Below are positions 16,154-26,365 of a DNA stretch of 34,812 nucleotides, in pieces. The stretch lies in NCBI GenBank assembly GCA_025464025.1, contig JAODBP010000281.1:1-34812 (forward strand), given 5' to 3'. Every line of letters starts with the position of its first letter. The first letter of the stretch is position 1. The stretch is from Actinomycetes bacterium. GTDB taxonomy: Bacteria > Actinomycetota > Acidimicrobiia > Acidimicrobiales > CADCSY01. Both the position numbers and the translations under genes were made by a program. Below the pieces are notes generated by a model. The model saw only the letters and a list, made by a program, of their open reading frames with translations. It did no database searches and was not told the origin of the DNA.

Positions 16154-17141
16154 CCGGCCGGTTCCACGACGGCCGCTCGACGAGGACGTAGAGCCACACC
16201 AACGACGGCACCACCAGGGCCGCGGCCAGGGCGGTGACCACGAGCAGGCCGGCGAGCGTGGCCCGGGCGCCGGCCAGCTCGTCGATGGTGCCCCCGCCGA
16301 CCAGGAGGTCGGGGTACTGGGCCACGCCCCATCCGATCACCACGGCCGCCACGGCCCCGACGGCGCCGACCCGCGCCCGGGCCCACCGGCCGCCCCGGAG
16401 GTCGAGCAGCGAGAGCAGGCCGCACGCGGCGGAGACGACGACGAGCGGGGCGGCCTTGCCGTGCAACCCGTCGGCCAGGGTCGACGTGTACCGCTCGATG
16501 GTGACGGCCGCGCCCAGCGCCGCGACGCCGGCGGCGGCCCCGGCGAGCAGGGCCCGGCGGCCGAAGGCGGCGGCGAGGTCGTCGTCGCCGGCCTTCTCGG
16601 CGTCGGCGGCGAGGAGCGTGGCCGCGAGGAAGGAGCAGGTGAGCGCGGCGAGGACGCCACCGACGAGCGAGAGCGGGCCGGTCCAGAGCCGGTTCGGGTG
16701 CCCCTCGGGCACGACCTGCCCGTCGGCGATCGCCCCGGCGATGACACCGAGGAAGAACGGTGTGACGATCGAGGCGACGGCGAACACGACCCCGTGGAGC
16801 CGGGCCTGCTCGGCCGTGGCCGACGACTTCCGGAAGACGAAGGCCCCACCCCGGAAGATCACGCCGAGGCCGACGACGGCGAACGGGATCGGCAGGCTGG
16901 TCATGACGGCGGCGAAGGCCCGCGGGAAGCCCGACCACAGGAACACGAGGACGAAGATCAGCCAGACGTGGTTGGCCTCCCACACCGGGCCGATCGAGCG
17001 GTCGATCTGGGCCCGGATCCGGCCGCCCCGCTCGATGCCGCCAGCCGTGAGGTCCCACAGCCCGCACCCGTAGTCGGCCCCGCCGAACACGGCGTAGAGC
17101 ACGACGCCGGCGAACATGATCGCCGCCACGGCCTCAGCCAC
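16098..17141 (-). CDS. cydB: Cytochrome bd ubiquinol oxidase subunit II
   Basis: A 347-residue polytopic membrane protein, the CydB subunit of a high-affinity terminal quinol oxidase. Recognisable family stretches are YAVFGGADYGCGLWDL near the start, WEANHVWLIFVLVFLWSGFP (about 54-73) and FRGGAFVFRKS. It follows cydA by 12 bases on the same strand and is certainly co-transcribed. The last ~20 residues are an Arg-rich tail that arises because the frame runs 56 bases into the antisense of the convergent hydrolase gene. No cydC or cydD assembly genes are in the window. Confidence 0.93.
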   Translation of the reverse strand: MAEAVAAIMFAGVVLYAVFGGADYGCGLWDLTAGGIERGGRIRAQIDRSIGPVWEANHVWLIFVLVFLWSGFPRAFAAVMTSLPIPFAVVGLGVIFRGGAFVFRKSSATAEQARLHGVVFAVASIVTPFFLGVIAGAIADGQVVPEGHPNRLWTGPLSLVGGVLAALTCSFLAATLLAADAEKAGDDDLAAAFGRRALLAGAAAGVAALGAAVTIERYTSTLADGLHGKAAPLVVVSAACGLLSLLDLRGGRWARARVGAVGAVAAVVIGWGVAQYPDLLVGGGTIDELAGARATLAGLLVVTALAAALVVPSLVWLYVLVERPSWNRPVSEGGRRPSWRGRRRRAR

Positions 17142-17153
17142 GACGACCTCGCA

Positions 17154-18486
17154 TCAGTGGGCCTCGTCCGGGCCGTAGGGCGTGCGGAGCTCGGCCCCGC
17201 CGTCGCGCCACCGCCGGCTCATCGACCGGATGATGCGGGTGCCGATGACCGTCATCGACGCGTAGACGGCGACGATCACCAGGAGGCTCACCCAGATCCA
17301 TCCCACGTCGGTGACGGCCTGGTCGACCCGCAGCACGCGGTAGGCGATCCACGGCTGGCGACCGACCTCGGTCACGGTCCAACCGGCTTGGAGGGCGACG
17401 ACGGCGAGCGGACCGGCCACCACGGCGAAGCGCAGGAACCAGTCGCGCTCGAGGAGGTCGTCCCCCCGCCGCCGTCGCCACCAGAACCACGCCGCCCCGC
17501 CCAGCAGGAGGAAGGCGATGCCGACCATGGTCTGGAACGCCAGGTGCACGACCGAGGCCGGGACCTCGTCGCCCTCCGGCAGGTCGCGCAGGCCGACGAT
17601 CTCGGCGTTCGGCGCGCTCCGGGAGATGATCGACCCGAGGACGGGGATCTCCAGCCCGTACCGCACCTCGCCGTCGACCAGCACGCCGCCGATCACCAGC
17701 GGGGCTCGCCGCTCGGTGTGGGGCGTCAGCTCGATGGCGGCGAGCTTCGACGGCTGGGCCCCGTCGAGCCGCAGCCCTTCGAGGTGGCCGACCACGGGCT
17801 GGGCCACCGCGGCGATGGTGGCGAAGGCGAACGGCACCACGAAGCCGAGCCGGTGGAGGTGGTCGCGCCGGCCCTTGCGCATCCCCGACGCGTAGACGGC
17901 GGCGACGACGAAGCCGACGACCATGTAGGCGGCCAGCCACATGTGCACCCATTGGAGCCACACGCCCGGGTTGAACATGGCGGCGAGGGGGCGGACGTCG
18001 ACCACCTTGCCGTCGACGATGCGGAAGCCGGACGGGTTGTTCATCCAGGCGTTGGCGGCGATGACGCAGAAGCTGCCGAAGACGCCGGCGGCCGCCATCG
18101 GCAGCACGGTCAGCAGGTGGATGCGGGGCGGCAGCCGGTCCCAGCCGTAGAGGTAGATGCCGAGGAAGATGGCCTCGACGAAGAAGGCGATGCCCTCGAG
18201 GGCGAAGGGCAGGCCGATCACGTCGCCGAAGCGCTCCATGAGGCCCGGCCACAGCAGGCCCAGCTCGAAGCTCAGGATCGTGCCGCTGACCGCGCCGAGG
18301 GCGAAGAGCACGCCGGCCACCTTCGACCACCGGCGGGCGAGCACGAGGGCATCGGCGTCGCCCCGGATCCCCCGGCGGTGGACCACGAAGATCATGGCGG
18401 GGAACGCCACGCCGAAGGCGGCGATGACGATGTGCCAGCCCAACGAGAACGCCATCTGGTAGCGCGCCGGGAGCAGCGAGGACGAC

Positions 18487-18512
<26 letters not shown>
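17154..18512 (-). CDS. cydA: Cytochrome bd ubiquinol oxidase subunit I
   Basis: A 452-residue heme-bearing CydA subunit. Key positions are visible: His27 in LGWH and His190 in QWVHMWLAAYM (heme ligands by family), acidic residues Glu106 and Glu113 in FALEGIAFFVEAIFLGIY, and GRQPW in the C-terminal third. The periplasmic quinol loop appears short, as in actinobacterial and CIO-like forms. The start is uncertain: GTG 18512 or 18506 gives a normal N-terminus (TVLLAESSSLLPARYQMAF), while ATG 18545 adds eleven residues. All overlap the end of the upstream EAL-protein gene by 20-59 bases. Together with CydB it reduces oxygen at low tension. Confidence 0.9.
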
Positions 18513-20604
<2,092 letters not shown>

Positions 20605-20678
20605 CGGTGGACCGCCGCCCTTCACCGGGAGCCAGTCGCGAGCTGACGCGTGTGGGACACGGTCGACTCGACACGAGG

Positions 20679-21770
20679 TTACTGGCGCGACGGCCTTGCC
20701 CGCGCTGCGGAGGCGCGTCGCTCGCGGTTGCTGAGGAGGTGCGACGGCCGGTGCCGCGACCGACGCCGATGTCGATGTCGAGCGTGCACCACCAGCGCGG
20801 CCGTCGCCCCGGCGGCGCCGATGCCGACGGCAGGGACCACGGTGGCCAGGCGTCGCCAACCAGGTCGATCGGGGATCGCGACGACCGTCGTCGACCCGAC
20901 GGCCGGGAACGCGATGGTGGCGTGCGCGCTCCGCTCGAGCAGCCCGCTGCGCAGGGTGATGTGCGCTTCCCACGGTCCACGCGGCAGACGACGATCCAAC
21001 GGAACGGCGACGGACTGGACGTCGTCGATGCCCAGCGTGGTGTTCGAGGTGACCTCGAACGGTCCGGCACTCACCCCACCGGGCCCGCTCGACAGTCGCA
21101 GGGAGCCGGTCACGTCGAGGGCACGACCTCCGGTGTTCCGGACGGTCGCGACCACCTTCGGCCGGCCGTCGGGCGCGCGTCGTGCGCTCAGCGCCTCGAT
21201 GGTGAAGTCGGAGGCGGGCGGTCCCCCCGGGCCGATCGAGAGGTAGAGACGGACGCCGACCCGGCTCACCTGGGTCACGCCGCTCCCCGGCGCGGGAGGC
21301 GTGCGCGCCTCGGCCCAGACGACGCCGTAGTGCTCGCCGGGCGCTGCGTCGGTCGGCACGGCGATGGTGACCGTCGCAGTCAGCCGCCCACTCGGGGGGA
21401 CGAGCGCCTGCGTCGGGCTCACCGATGTCCAGGACGAGAGGTCGTCCTGCTGGTGACCGGGACTCCCGACGAACCGGCCGTCCACGATGGTGGCGGCCGC
21501 GGCGTAGAGGGCGACGCCAGTGGTGGAGCTCGCCGCGTTCGAGACCTCGATCCGGCGGTGCACGACGGTCCCCGGCGCGAGGTGGTCGACGATGTAGACC
21601 CTGGCCCGCGGGTCGTTGCCGGCGCTGGCGGGTGCGTCGAGGAGTCGGACGCCGATCCCGCCGGAGTCCTTCGCCGTCGCGGCATCCTGCGCCGCCGCGC
21701 CGGACGGGGTGGTGGTGAGCACGACGACGACCCCGGCGACAGCCGCGGCCGCCCACCGACCCCTAGACAA
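20679..21770 (-). CDS. DUF916-like (WxL-interacting type) membrane-anchored secreted protein
   Basis: About 363 residues if started at TTG 21770, which overlaps the stop of the upstream gene. A signal peptide follows (GRWAAAAVAGVVVVL, then SGAAAQ). The extracellular part has two Ig-like halves: VYIVDHLAPGTVVHRRIEVSN followed by a TATVTIAVPTDAAPGEHYGVVWA strand pair, as in DUF916 proteins, then ASDFTIEALSARRAP and VVATVRNTGGRALDVTG. A single membrane helix near 315-340 and a strongly basic cytoplasmic tail (HARHRHRRRSRHR) close it. Firmicute DUF916/DUF3324 proteins bind WxL-domain proteins and anchor them to the surface. The neighbouring gene fits as partner. The start codon is the weak point. 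Confidence 0.7.
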   Translation of the reverse strand: MSRGRWAAAAVAGVVVVLTTTPSGAAAQDAATAKDSGGIGVRLLDAPASAGNDPRARVYIVDHLAPGTVVHRRIEVSNAASSTTGVALYAAAATIVDGRFVGSPGHQQDDLSSWTSVSPTQALVPPSGRLTATVTIAVPTDAAPGEHYGVVWAEARTPPAPGSGVTQVSRVGVRLYLSIGPGGPPASDFTIEALSARRAPDGRPKVVATVRNTGGRALDVTGSLRLSSGPGGVSAGPFEVTSNTTLGIDDVQSVAVPLDRRLPRGPWEAHITLRSGLLERSAHATIAFPAVGSTTVVAIPDRPGWRRLATVVPAVGIGAAGATAALVVHARHRHRRRSRHRPSHLLSNRERRASAARARPSRQ

Positions 21771-22287
21771 CCGAGTGGGTGATCGTGGCGTAGTAGGTGC
21801 CGGCGAGCGCGCCGCCGGGGACGGCGATCGTGATGGTCGGGTTCCACGTCGCCGAGTTGTCACCGGTGATCCCCGTCGCGGTCACCACCGGGCTGACAGC
21901 CGTGAGGTCGGACGGGTCGTTGGCCGTGAAGGTGGCCGTCCCTACCTTCGTGATCGCCCCGGCGGCGTACCCGACGGCACTCGCCGCGATCGCCGGCCCG
22001 GTGCCTGGTGTGAACGCGGTCGAGATCGCCGTCGCCACCCATCCGGACCCGGCCGCGGCGGAACGCGCGTCGTTGACCTGCACCTGCCCGAGCGAACCGC
22101 TGATCGTCCCGCCGGTGACGCTGTTGGGCCGCGTGCCGAGGCTGCCGGCGGCGGGCTGGACGCTGATCGACAGGACGCCTCCGAGCACGGTGATGTTGGC
22201 GGTGCTGGGCCCGGCCGCGGCGGGCGTCGTGACACCGAGCAGCAATGCGCCGGTGGCGATGGCGGTGAACAGGCTGCGCTTCCTCAT
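21763..22287 (-). CDS. WxL-like secreted protein
   Basis: A 174-residue exported protein. The ATG at 22287 has AGAGGA eight bases upstream. The signal peptide is MRKRSLFTAIATGALLLGV with cleavage near PAAAG. The mature part is all-beta and rich in Gly/Ala/Thr/Ser. VQVNDARSAAAGSGWVATA and the closing WNPTITIAVPGGALAGTYYA are the pattern of the WxL surface domain, with a sequence-specific Trp in the GSGW turn. No cell-wall anchor is seen. It sits upstream of, and overlaps, the DUF916-like gene, matching the WxL/WxL-binding pairing known in low-GC Gram-positives. Distance from characterised members is large. Confidence 0.65.
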   Translation of the reverse strand: MRKRSLFTAIATGALLLGVTTPAAAGPSTANITVLGGVLSISVQPAAGSLGTRPNSVTGGTISGSLGQVQVNDARSAAAGSGWVATAISTAFTPGTGPAIAASAVGYAAGAITKVGTATFTANDPSDLTAVSPVVTATGITGDNSATWNPTITIAVPGGALAGTYYATITHSVV

Positions 22288-22356
22288 GTGGTCCTCTTCG
22301 AGTTGGTCGGCCGTCAGCGCACCGCGTCGGCCGCTCCTGTGCCTGTGTTTTGTCGA

Positions 22357-22376
22357 CCACCTCGTGCCTGAGGTGG
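22357..22376. promoter_or_regulatory. Palindrome in a divergent promoter region
   Basis: CCACCTC-N6-GAGGTGG, perfect seven-base arms. It lies between the leftward WxL-like gene and the rightward MEDS-STAS gene, about 70 bases before the WxL-like start. A regulator-binding site is possible. Confidence 0.35.
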
Positions 22377-22402
22377 ACCACTTGTCGAGATGTTGCGATT
22401 CG

Positions 22403-22422
22403 CGTCGCGGGACACCGCGACG
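22403..22422. promoter_or_regulatory. Second palindrome in the same divergent region
   Basis: CGTCGCGG-GACA-CCGCGACG, perfect eight-base arms around a four-base centre, about 60 bases before the MEDS-STAS start. It could be an operator or a small RNA hairpin. It is not related in sequence to the palindrome at 22357. Confidence 0.35.
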
Positions 22423-22482
22423 TGCCCGATCGGCCCACGGGGCCTCATTCCCCAAGCCGTCTGGGTTCGCTACCTTCGACGG

Positions 22483-23310
22483 ATGGCCGCAGGGACCATC
22501 GAGCGGCCGACGCAGCTCACACCGGGTGACCACTCGTGCTGGGGCTTCAGCAGCCCGGCGTCCAAGGCCGAGGCCGTGCTCGCCTTCCTCGACGAGGGTG
22601 CCACGGGCGGTGACCAGCTGCTCTACGTCGCGCCGGGCACGGTCGAGGAGCTGACCCGCCAGCTCGATGCCCTCCCCCACCGCCGCGACCTCTTCGAGAG
22701 CGGGCAGCTCTCGGTGCTGCCGCTGGCCGAGTTCTACGGCACGTGGGAGACGTTCGACGTCGGCGGCCAGCTCGAGACGTTCCGCCAGGCCGGGCGCCAG
22801 GCCCGGGCCGCCGGCTACCGGAGCCTGCGCTGCGCCGCCGACCTCACGCCGCTGGCCGACGGGCCGGGCGATGCGCTGCTCCGCTACGAGCTGGCCATCG
22901 GCGCCGTCGTCGCCGCCGAGCCGCTCACCGGGCTGTGCCTCTACGACGAGCGGGTGGCCGGTGCGGCCCTGCCGGCCGTGGCCTGCACCCATGCCTGGCG
23001 CCACGGCGACGGGCTCGAGGTGCCGTTCTCGCTCCACGCCGGCGCCGACGGGATCTACCACCTCACCGGCGACGCCGACTTCACCTCCGTGCCCGAGCTG
23101 CGCCGCCTGCTCGGCACGGTCGCCAGCCACCACGTCGGCCCGCTCACCATCGACATCGACGACCTCGAGTTCCTCGACGTCGCCACCACCCGCGTGCTCG
23201 CCGCCTTCGTCGACCGCGAGCGCCTGCACGGGCGGCCGGTCCGCTTCCGGGCCAGCCGCCAGCCGCCGCTCACGTTCCTCGCCTTCGGACTCGACGCCGA
23301 GCTCGCCTAG
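22483..23310 (+). CDS. MEDS-STAS sensory protein
   Basis: A 275-residue protein. Residues about 10-180 form a MEDS (MeTr-associated/DcmR-like sensory) domain: PGDHSCWGFSSPASKAEAV, DQLLYVAPGTVEEL, LPLAEFYGTWETFD and YRSLRCAADLTPLADGPG. Residues about 185-275 form a STAS domain with LTGDADFTSVPELRRLL and LTIDIDDLEFLDVATTRVLAAF. The Ser normally phosphorylated in anti-sigma antagonists, in the DSSG position, is replaced (DVATT). It may therefore act as a phosphorylation-insensitive antagonist or scaffold. The ATG at 22483 gives the expected domain start. The hairpin repeat follows directly after its stop codon. Confidence 0.82.
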   Translation: MAAGTIERPTQLTPGDHSCWGFSSPASKAEAVLAFLDEGATGGDQLLYVAPGTVEELTRQLDALPHRRDLFESGQLSVLPLAEFYGTWETFDVGGQLETFRQAGRQARAAGYRSLRCAADLTPLADGPGDALLRYELAIGAVVAAEPLTGLCLYDERVAGAALPAVACTHAWRHGDGLEVPFSLHAGADGIYHLTGDADFTSVPELRRLLGTVASHHVGPLTIDIDDLEFLDVATTRVLAAFVDRERLHGRPVRFRASRQPPLTFLAFGLDAELA

Positions 23311-23550
23311 AGGGAAGAAGGGTGCCGAGAGGCCGCCTGGCTCAGTTCGGCCCCGAAACCGCCGTCGACCCGGACCAGGTCGGAACCCCGAGAACCGTGC
23401 GGACGGCGGCCGGGGCCGCAACTGGGCCAGGCGGCCGGAGGCTCGACCTCGCGCCAAGGGCGCCGCACGCGAAGCCATCTCGGCACGCGCCGCAGGCGCC
23501 CCTAGCCGACGGGGACCAGGCCAGTCGGCCTCTCGGCACTGTTCTTCCTT
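23311..23550. repeat. Interspersed hairpin repeat, copy B (complete, with terminal inverted repeats)
   Basis: A 240-base non-coding element. Its ends are inverted repeats that match at 27 of 32 positions: 23311-23342 (AGGGAAGAAGGGTGCCGAGA and onward) against the complement of 23519-23550. Inside, 23331-23354 pairs with 23412-23436 and 23359-23366 with 23402-23409, forming a hairpin about 106 bases long. A GC-rich right third follows. The block at 23424-23453 is shared with copy A near 1638-1667. It begins on the base after the MEDS-STAS stop codon. No transposase is present, so it resembles a MITE or REPIN-like element moved in trans. Confidence 0.7.
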
Positions 23551-23593
23551 CGAGCGGGCGTGACAGGTGCCTTCGGCAGGGCACGATGGAGCG

Positions 23594-23923
23594 GTGCCGC
23601 CCCGTCGCCTCCTCGTCGGCAACGAGGCCGAGCTCGTCGATGCCTACGTGGCCGGCGCCACCGTCGAGGAGCTGGCCGAGCGCCACGACTGCTCGGTGAC
23701 CACGATCCGCTCGGTGCTGGGCGAGGCCGGGGCGTCGCTCCGGGCGAGGGGCCCGCGCTCGCCGCTCGAGGGCCGGGCGGCCGAGCTGTCCACCGACTAC
23801 GAGGCCGGGGCGACGGTGCGCGACCTGGCCGAGCGCTACGGCGCCAACCAGCGGACGATCCGCAAGGTGCTGGCCGAGCGCGGCGTGGCCATGCGCCGGC
23901 CGGGCCGGAAGCCGTCGGCGTGA
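23594..23923 (+). CDS. Tandem helix-turn-helix protein
   Basis: A 109-residue basic protein made of two similar helix-turn-helix units. The first is AYVAGATVEELAERHDCSVT with IRSVLGEAG, the second DYEAGATVRDLAERYGANQR with IRKVLAERG. Each ends in a basic Arg-rich segment. The units resemble resolvase/Mor-type or Homeo-like HTHs. GTG 23594 has GGAG just upstream; GTG 23567 would add nine residues. The stop overlaps the helicase start by four bases (GTGA), so the two are translationally coupled. A DNA-binding role is likely. Whether it regulates the helicase or works with it is unknown. Confidence 0.75.
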   Translation: MPPRRLLVGNEAELVDAYVAGATVEELAERHDCSVTTIRSVLGEAGASLRARGPRSPLEGRAAELSTDYEAGATVRDLAERYGANQRTIRKVLAERGVAMRRPGRKPSA

Positions 23924-26361
23924 CGACGCTCACCGAGGCCCTGCCGAAGGGCGCCGACCCCGACGAGCTGCTCGACGCCTTCACCACCTGGGTGGCCGAC
24001 CGGGGCATCACCCCGTACCCGGCCCAGGAGGAGGCGCTGCTCGAGCTGTACGCCGGCTCGAACGTGATCCTCAAGACGCCGACCGGGTCGGGCAAGTCGC
24101 TCGTCGCGCTCGGCCTGCACGCCGCTGCGCTGGCCACCGGCGGCCGCTCGTACTACACGGCCCCGATCAAGGCCCTGGTGTCGGAGAAGTTCTTCGCCCT
24201 CAGCCGCGACCTCGGCGCCGACAACGTCGGCCTGCTCACCGGCGACGCGTCGGTCAACCCGTCGGCACCGGTCATCTGCTGCACCGCGGAGATCCTCGCC
24301 AACCTCGCCCTGCGCGACGGCGAAGGCCTCGACGTTGCGTCGGTGTGCATGGACGAGTTCCACTTCTACGCCGACCCCGACCGCGGGTGGGCGTGGCAGG
24401 TGCCGCTGCTCATGCTCCCCCACGCCCAGTTCCTGCTGCTGTCGGCCACGCTCGGCGACGTCACGTTCTTCCGCGACGACCTGACGAAGCGGACCGGCCG
24501 GGAGACCGCGGTGATCGCCAACGCCGAGCGACCGATCCCCCTCGTCTACGACTACCGGCACACCGCCGTGCACACCACGCTGGAGGACCTGCTCGGGACC
24601 GAGCGGGCACCGGTCTACGTCGTGCACTTCACCCAGGCCGCCGCCGTCGAGCGGGCCCAGGCCCTCATGTCGGTGAACATGTGCAGCCGCGAGGAGAAGG
24701 ACGCCATCGCCGCCGCCATCGGGAAGTTCCGCTTCGGCCCCGGGTTCGGCCAGTCGCTCTCCCGCTTCGTGCGCCACGGCATCGGCGTGCACCACGCTGG
24801 ATTGCTGCCGAAGTACCGGCTGCTGGTCGAGAAGCTGGCCCAGGAGGGCCTGCTCAAGGTCATCTGCGGCACCGACACCCTCGGCGTCGGCATCAACGTG
24901 CCGATCCGCACCGTGCTGCTCACCCAGCTCTGCAAGTACGACGGCACGAAGACGCGCATCCTGTCGGCCCGCGAGTTCCACCAGGTCGCCGGGCGGGCCG
25001 GGCGGGCCGGCTTCGACACCTCCGGCACGGTGTGGGCCCAGGCCCCCGAGCACGTGATCGAGAACGAGCAGGCCGCGGCCAAGGCGGCCGACGACCCGAA
25101 GAAGAAGCGCAAGCTGGTGAAGGCCAAGCCGCCCGAGCGGGGCTTCGTGAACTGGACCGAGGACACGTTCACCAAGCTCATCGCCGCCGTGCCCGAGCAG
25201 CTCACCTCGAGCTTCCACGTGTCGCACTCGATGCTGCTCAACGTGCTCGACCGCGAGGACGACGAGGGGCCGGGGATCCTCAAGCGCCTGCTGCTCGACA
25301 ACCACGAGCCCCGATCGGCGCAGCGCCGGCACATCCGGCGGGCCATCTCGATCTTCCGCTCGCTGGAGAAGGCGGGCGTCGTCACCCGCAAGGACGGCCG
25401 GGTGCGGGTGAACACCGACCTCCAGCAGGACTTCCGGCTCAACCAGCCGCTGAGCCCGTTCGTGCTGGAGTCGGTGAGCCGGCTCGACCGCACGTCGGAG
25501 GCCTACCCCCTCGACGTGCTGTCGATGGTGGAGGCGACGCTCGAGAACCCCGAGGTGATCCTCCGGGCCCAGCTCTCGAAGCTGAAGGGCGAGAAGGTCG
25601 CCGAGCTGAAGGCGGCCGGCGTGGAGTACGAGGAGCGCATGGCGATCCTCGAGACGCTCGAGCACCCCAAGCCGCTGCGCGAGTTCACCTACGACCTGTT
25701 CGACGCCTACCGGCTCCAGCACCCGTGGGTCGAGGACCACAACATCCGGCCCAAGTCGGTGGCCCGCGACATGTACGAGAAGCTGATGACGTTCCCCGAC
25801 TTCGTGGGCCACTACCAGCTCGCCCGGTCCGAAGGGCTGGTGCTGCGCTACCTCACCGACGCCTACAAGGGCATGGTGCAGACGGTGCCCGAGGACGCCA
25901 AGACCGACGACGTCTACGACCTCACCGAGTGGCTGCGGGAGACCGTCCGCCAGACCGACTCCAGCCTCCTCGACGAGTGGGAGCGCCTGCGCGACGGCGT
26001 CGAGGTCGAGCCCCCGCCGCTGCCCACCGCGCCCACCGACGTGACGGCGAACGAGCGGGCCTTCCGCCTCATGGTGCGCAACGAGGTCTTCCGCCAGGTC
26101 GAGCTGCTCGCCCGCCGGTCCCACCCCGACACCCCCGACCTGTCGGCGTACTGGGCCGAGCACGACAGCATCGGCATCGGCGGCGACGCCCGGGCCACCG
26201 CCTCGTTCCAGCTCACCGAGGCCTCCGACGCCTGGCGGGTGCGCCAGGTGCTCCACGACCCCGACGGCGACCTCGACTGGGCCGCCCACTTCGAGGTCGA
26301 CCTCGCGGCCAGCGACGAGGAGGGCACCCCCGTCGTCCGCCTGGTGGGCGTCTCGAACTGA
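23920..26361 (+). CDS. Ski2-like DExH-box helicase with DUF3516 domain
   Basis: An 813-residue superfamily 2 helicase. Motif I is TPTGSGKS (53-60), motif II DEFH (145-148), motif III SAT (175-177) and motif VI QVAGRAGRAG (355-364). VHHAGLLPKYR (290-300) and GTDTLGVGINVP (317-328) are typical of the Ski2/Mtr4 group. A Lys-rich insertion (KKKRKLVKAKPP, near 400) follows the second RecA domain. The C-terminal ~400 residues match the actinobacterial DUF3516 region, with SRLDRTSEAYPLDVLSMVEA. Related Ski2-like proteins unwind RNA or structured nucleic acid; the bacterial substrate is not settled. It ends four bases from the convergent molybdoenzyme gene. Confidence 0.92.
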   Translation: MTTLTEALPKGADPDELLDAFTTWVADRGITPYPAQEEALLELYAGSNVILKTPTGSGKSLVALGLHAAALATGGRSYYTAPIKALVSEKFFALSRDLGADNVGLLTGDASVNPSAPVICCTAEILANLALRDGEGLDVASVCMDEFHFYADPDRGWAWQVPLLMLPHAQFLLLSATLGDVTFFRDDLTKRTGRETAVIANAERPIPLVYDYRHTAVHTTLEDLLGTERAPVYVVHFTQAAAVERAQALMSVNMCSREEKDAIAAAIGKFRFGPGFGQSLSRFVRHGIGVHHAGLLPKYRLLVEKLAQEGLLKVICGTDTLGVGINVPIRTVLLTQLCKYDGTKTRILSAREFHQVAGRAGRAGFDTSGTVWAQAPEHVIENEQAAAKAADDPKKKRKLVKAKPPERGFVNWTEDTFTKLIAAVPEQLTSSFHVSHSMLLNVLDREDDEGPGILKRLLLDNHEPRSAQRRHIRRAISIFRSLEKAGVVTRKDGRVRVNTDLQQDFRLNQPLSPFVLESVSRLDRTSEAYPLDVLSMVEATLENPEVILRAQLSKLKGEKVAELKAAGVEYEERMAILETLEHPKPLREFTYDLFDAYRLQHPWVEDHNIRPKSVARDMYEKLMTFPDFVGHYQLARSEGLVLRYLTDAYKGMVQTVPEDAKTDDVYDLTEWLRETVRQTDSSLLDEWERLRDGVEVEPPPLPTAPTDVTANERAFRLMVRNEVFRQVELLARRSHPDTPDLSAYWAEHDSIGIGGDARATASFQLTEASDAWRVRQVLHDPDGDLDWAAHFEVDLAASDEEGTPVVRLVGVSN

Positions 26362-26365
26362 CCGT

